The notes beneath the pieces were generated by a model. That model ran no database searches. It saw nothing but the letters and a program-made list of their open reading frames with translations, and had not been told where the DNA came from. Below are positions 5,992 to 6,149 of a stretch of 6,149 nt of DNA, piece after piece. Origin of the DNA: an uncultured Acidimicrobiia bacterium (GTDB lineage Bacteria; Actinomycetota; Acidimicrobiia; Spongiisociales; UBA5794); contig CAJWGC010000068.1 of NCBI GenBank assembly GCA_913031525.1, forward strand, positions 1 to 6,149. Direction: 5' to 3'. The first letter of the stretch is position 1, and every line of letters starts with the position of its first letter. The translations under genes and the position numbers were made by a program.

Positions 5992-6149
5992 TCACATCCT
6001 GTCAACCATTGCAGCTGCGAATTCGGAGGTTTGAACCGGAGACACCCCATCCATCAATCGAGCGAAGTCATAGGTGACAATCCGGTCGTAAATGGATGCC
6101 TCTAGCGAAGATTCGATGACATCAGCAACATCACGCCATCCCATATAGC
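5992..6149 (-). CDS. icd: Isocitrate dehydrogenase (NADP type, homodimeric), C-terminal fragment
   Basis: Reading leftwards from the right edge, one frame is open for 51 codons to a TGA at 5992-5994; the rest of the gene lies outside the window. The peptide starts YMGWRDVADVIESSLEASI, continues through VTYDFARLMDG, and ends SEFAAAMVDRM. This closely follows the end of E. coli-type isocitrate dehydrogenase, where MGW, AADLI, VTYDFERLMDG and SEFGDAIIENM occur in the same order and spacing. The enzyme makes 2-oxoglutarate and CO2 from isocitrate. Cofactor choice cannot be judged because the determining residues are upstream of this fragment. The gene converges on mdh with 86 bases between the stops, and extends the TCA theme of the block. 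The large monomeric isocitrate dehydrogenase found in many actinobacteria is a different family and is not what is seen here. Confidence 0.85.
   Translation of the reverse strand, partial: YMGWRDVADVIESSLEASIYDRIVTYDFARLMDGVSPVQTSEFAAAMVDRM

Noticed and set aside
5893..6105. Plus-strand 70-codon open frame overlapping the mdh end
   Set aside because: It lies mostly antisense to the icd C-terminal coding region, has no family resemblance, and starts inside mdh.

Overview
The window carries a compact block of tricarboxylic acid (TCA) cycle genes. In order they are succinate dehydrogenase sdhC-sdhA-sdhB (503-3942, plus), a stand-alone SCP2 sterol-carrier-like protein (4135-4518, plus), an HU/IHF-type DNA-binding protein (4549-4830, minus), an LDH-like malate dehydrogenase (4964-5905, plus), and the last 51 codons of a homodimeric-type isocitrate dehydrogenase entering from the right edge (minus, stop at 5992-5994). 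Together sdhCAB, mdh and icd cover three cycle steps: isocitrate to 2-oxoglutarate, succinate to fumarate, and malate to oxaloacetate. No undescribed system is convincingly visible; the core genes are recognisable members of known families.

The first ~520 bases do not fit the rest. They encode a HAD-superfamily hydrolase that runs well through motif IV (GDNP) and then dies within a few codons, exactly where the N-terminus of SdhC emerges in another reading frame. GC by hand count is 43% for bases 1-480 and 54% for bases 541-1020. The simplest reading is a junction between two unrelated genomes at about 503-525 (assembly or amplification chimera, less likely a real recombination), so the 5' neighbour of sdhC here should not be taken as genuine context.

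Organism (inference): the main part looks bacterial with about mid-50s GC, GTG starts on the SCP2 and HU genes, clear Shine-Dalgarno sites, a type B (single-subunit, diheme anchor) succinate dehydrogenase, an LDH-like malate dehydrogenase, an E. coli-like homodimeric isocitrate dehydrogenase and a free-standing SCP2 protein. An actinobacterium of the Acidimicrobiia kind would fit; the LDH-like malate dehydrogenase argues against Streptomyces or Mycobacterium relatives. The HAD fragment resembles a different, lower-GC bacterium, perhaps a proteobacterium. A metagenomic source would explain both.

Layout: sdhC, sdhA and sdhB are tightly coupled (9-nt gap, then a 1-nt TAATG overlap). A 192-nt spacer with nested inverted repeats and one doubtful small ORF separates sdhB from the SCP2 gene. 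SCP2 and HU converge across 30 nt that hold a near-perfect 20-bp palindrome. HU and mdh diverge from a 133-nt region that should hold both promoters. mdh and icd converge across 86 nt. No stretch over 300 bases lacks a gene, and no tRNA, rRNA, CRISPR array or insertion sequence was seen.
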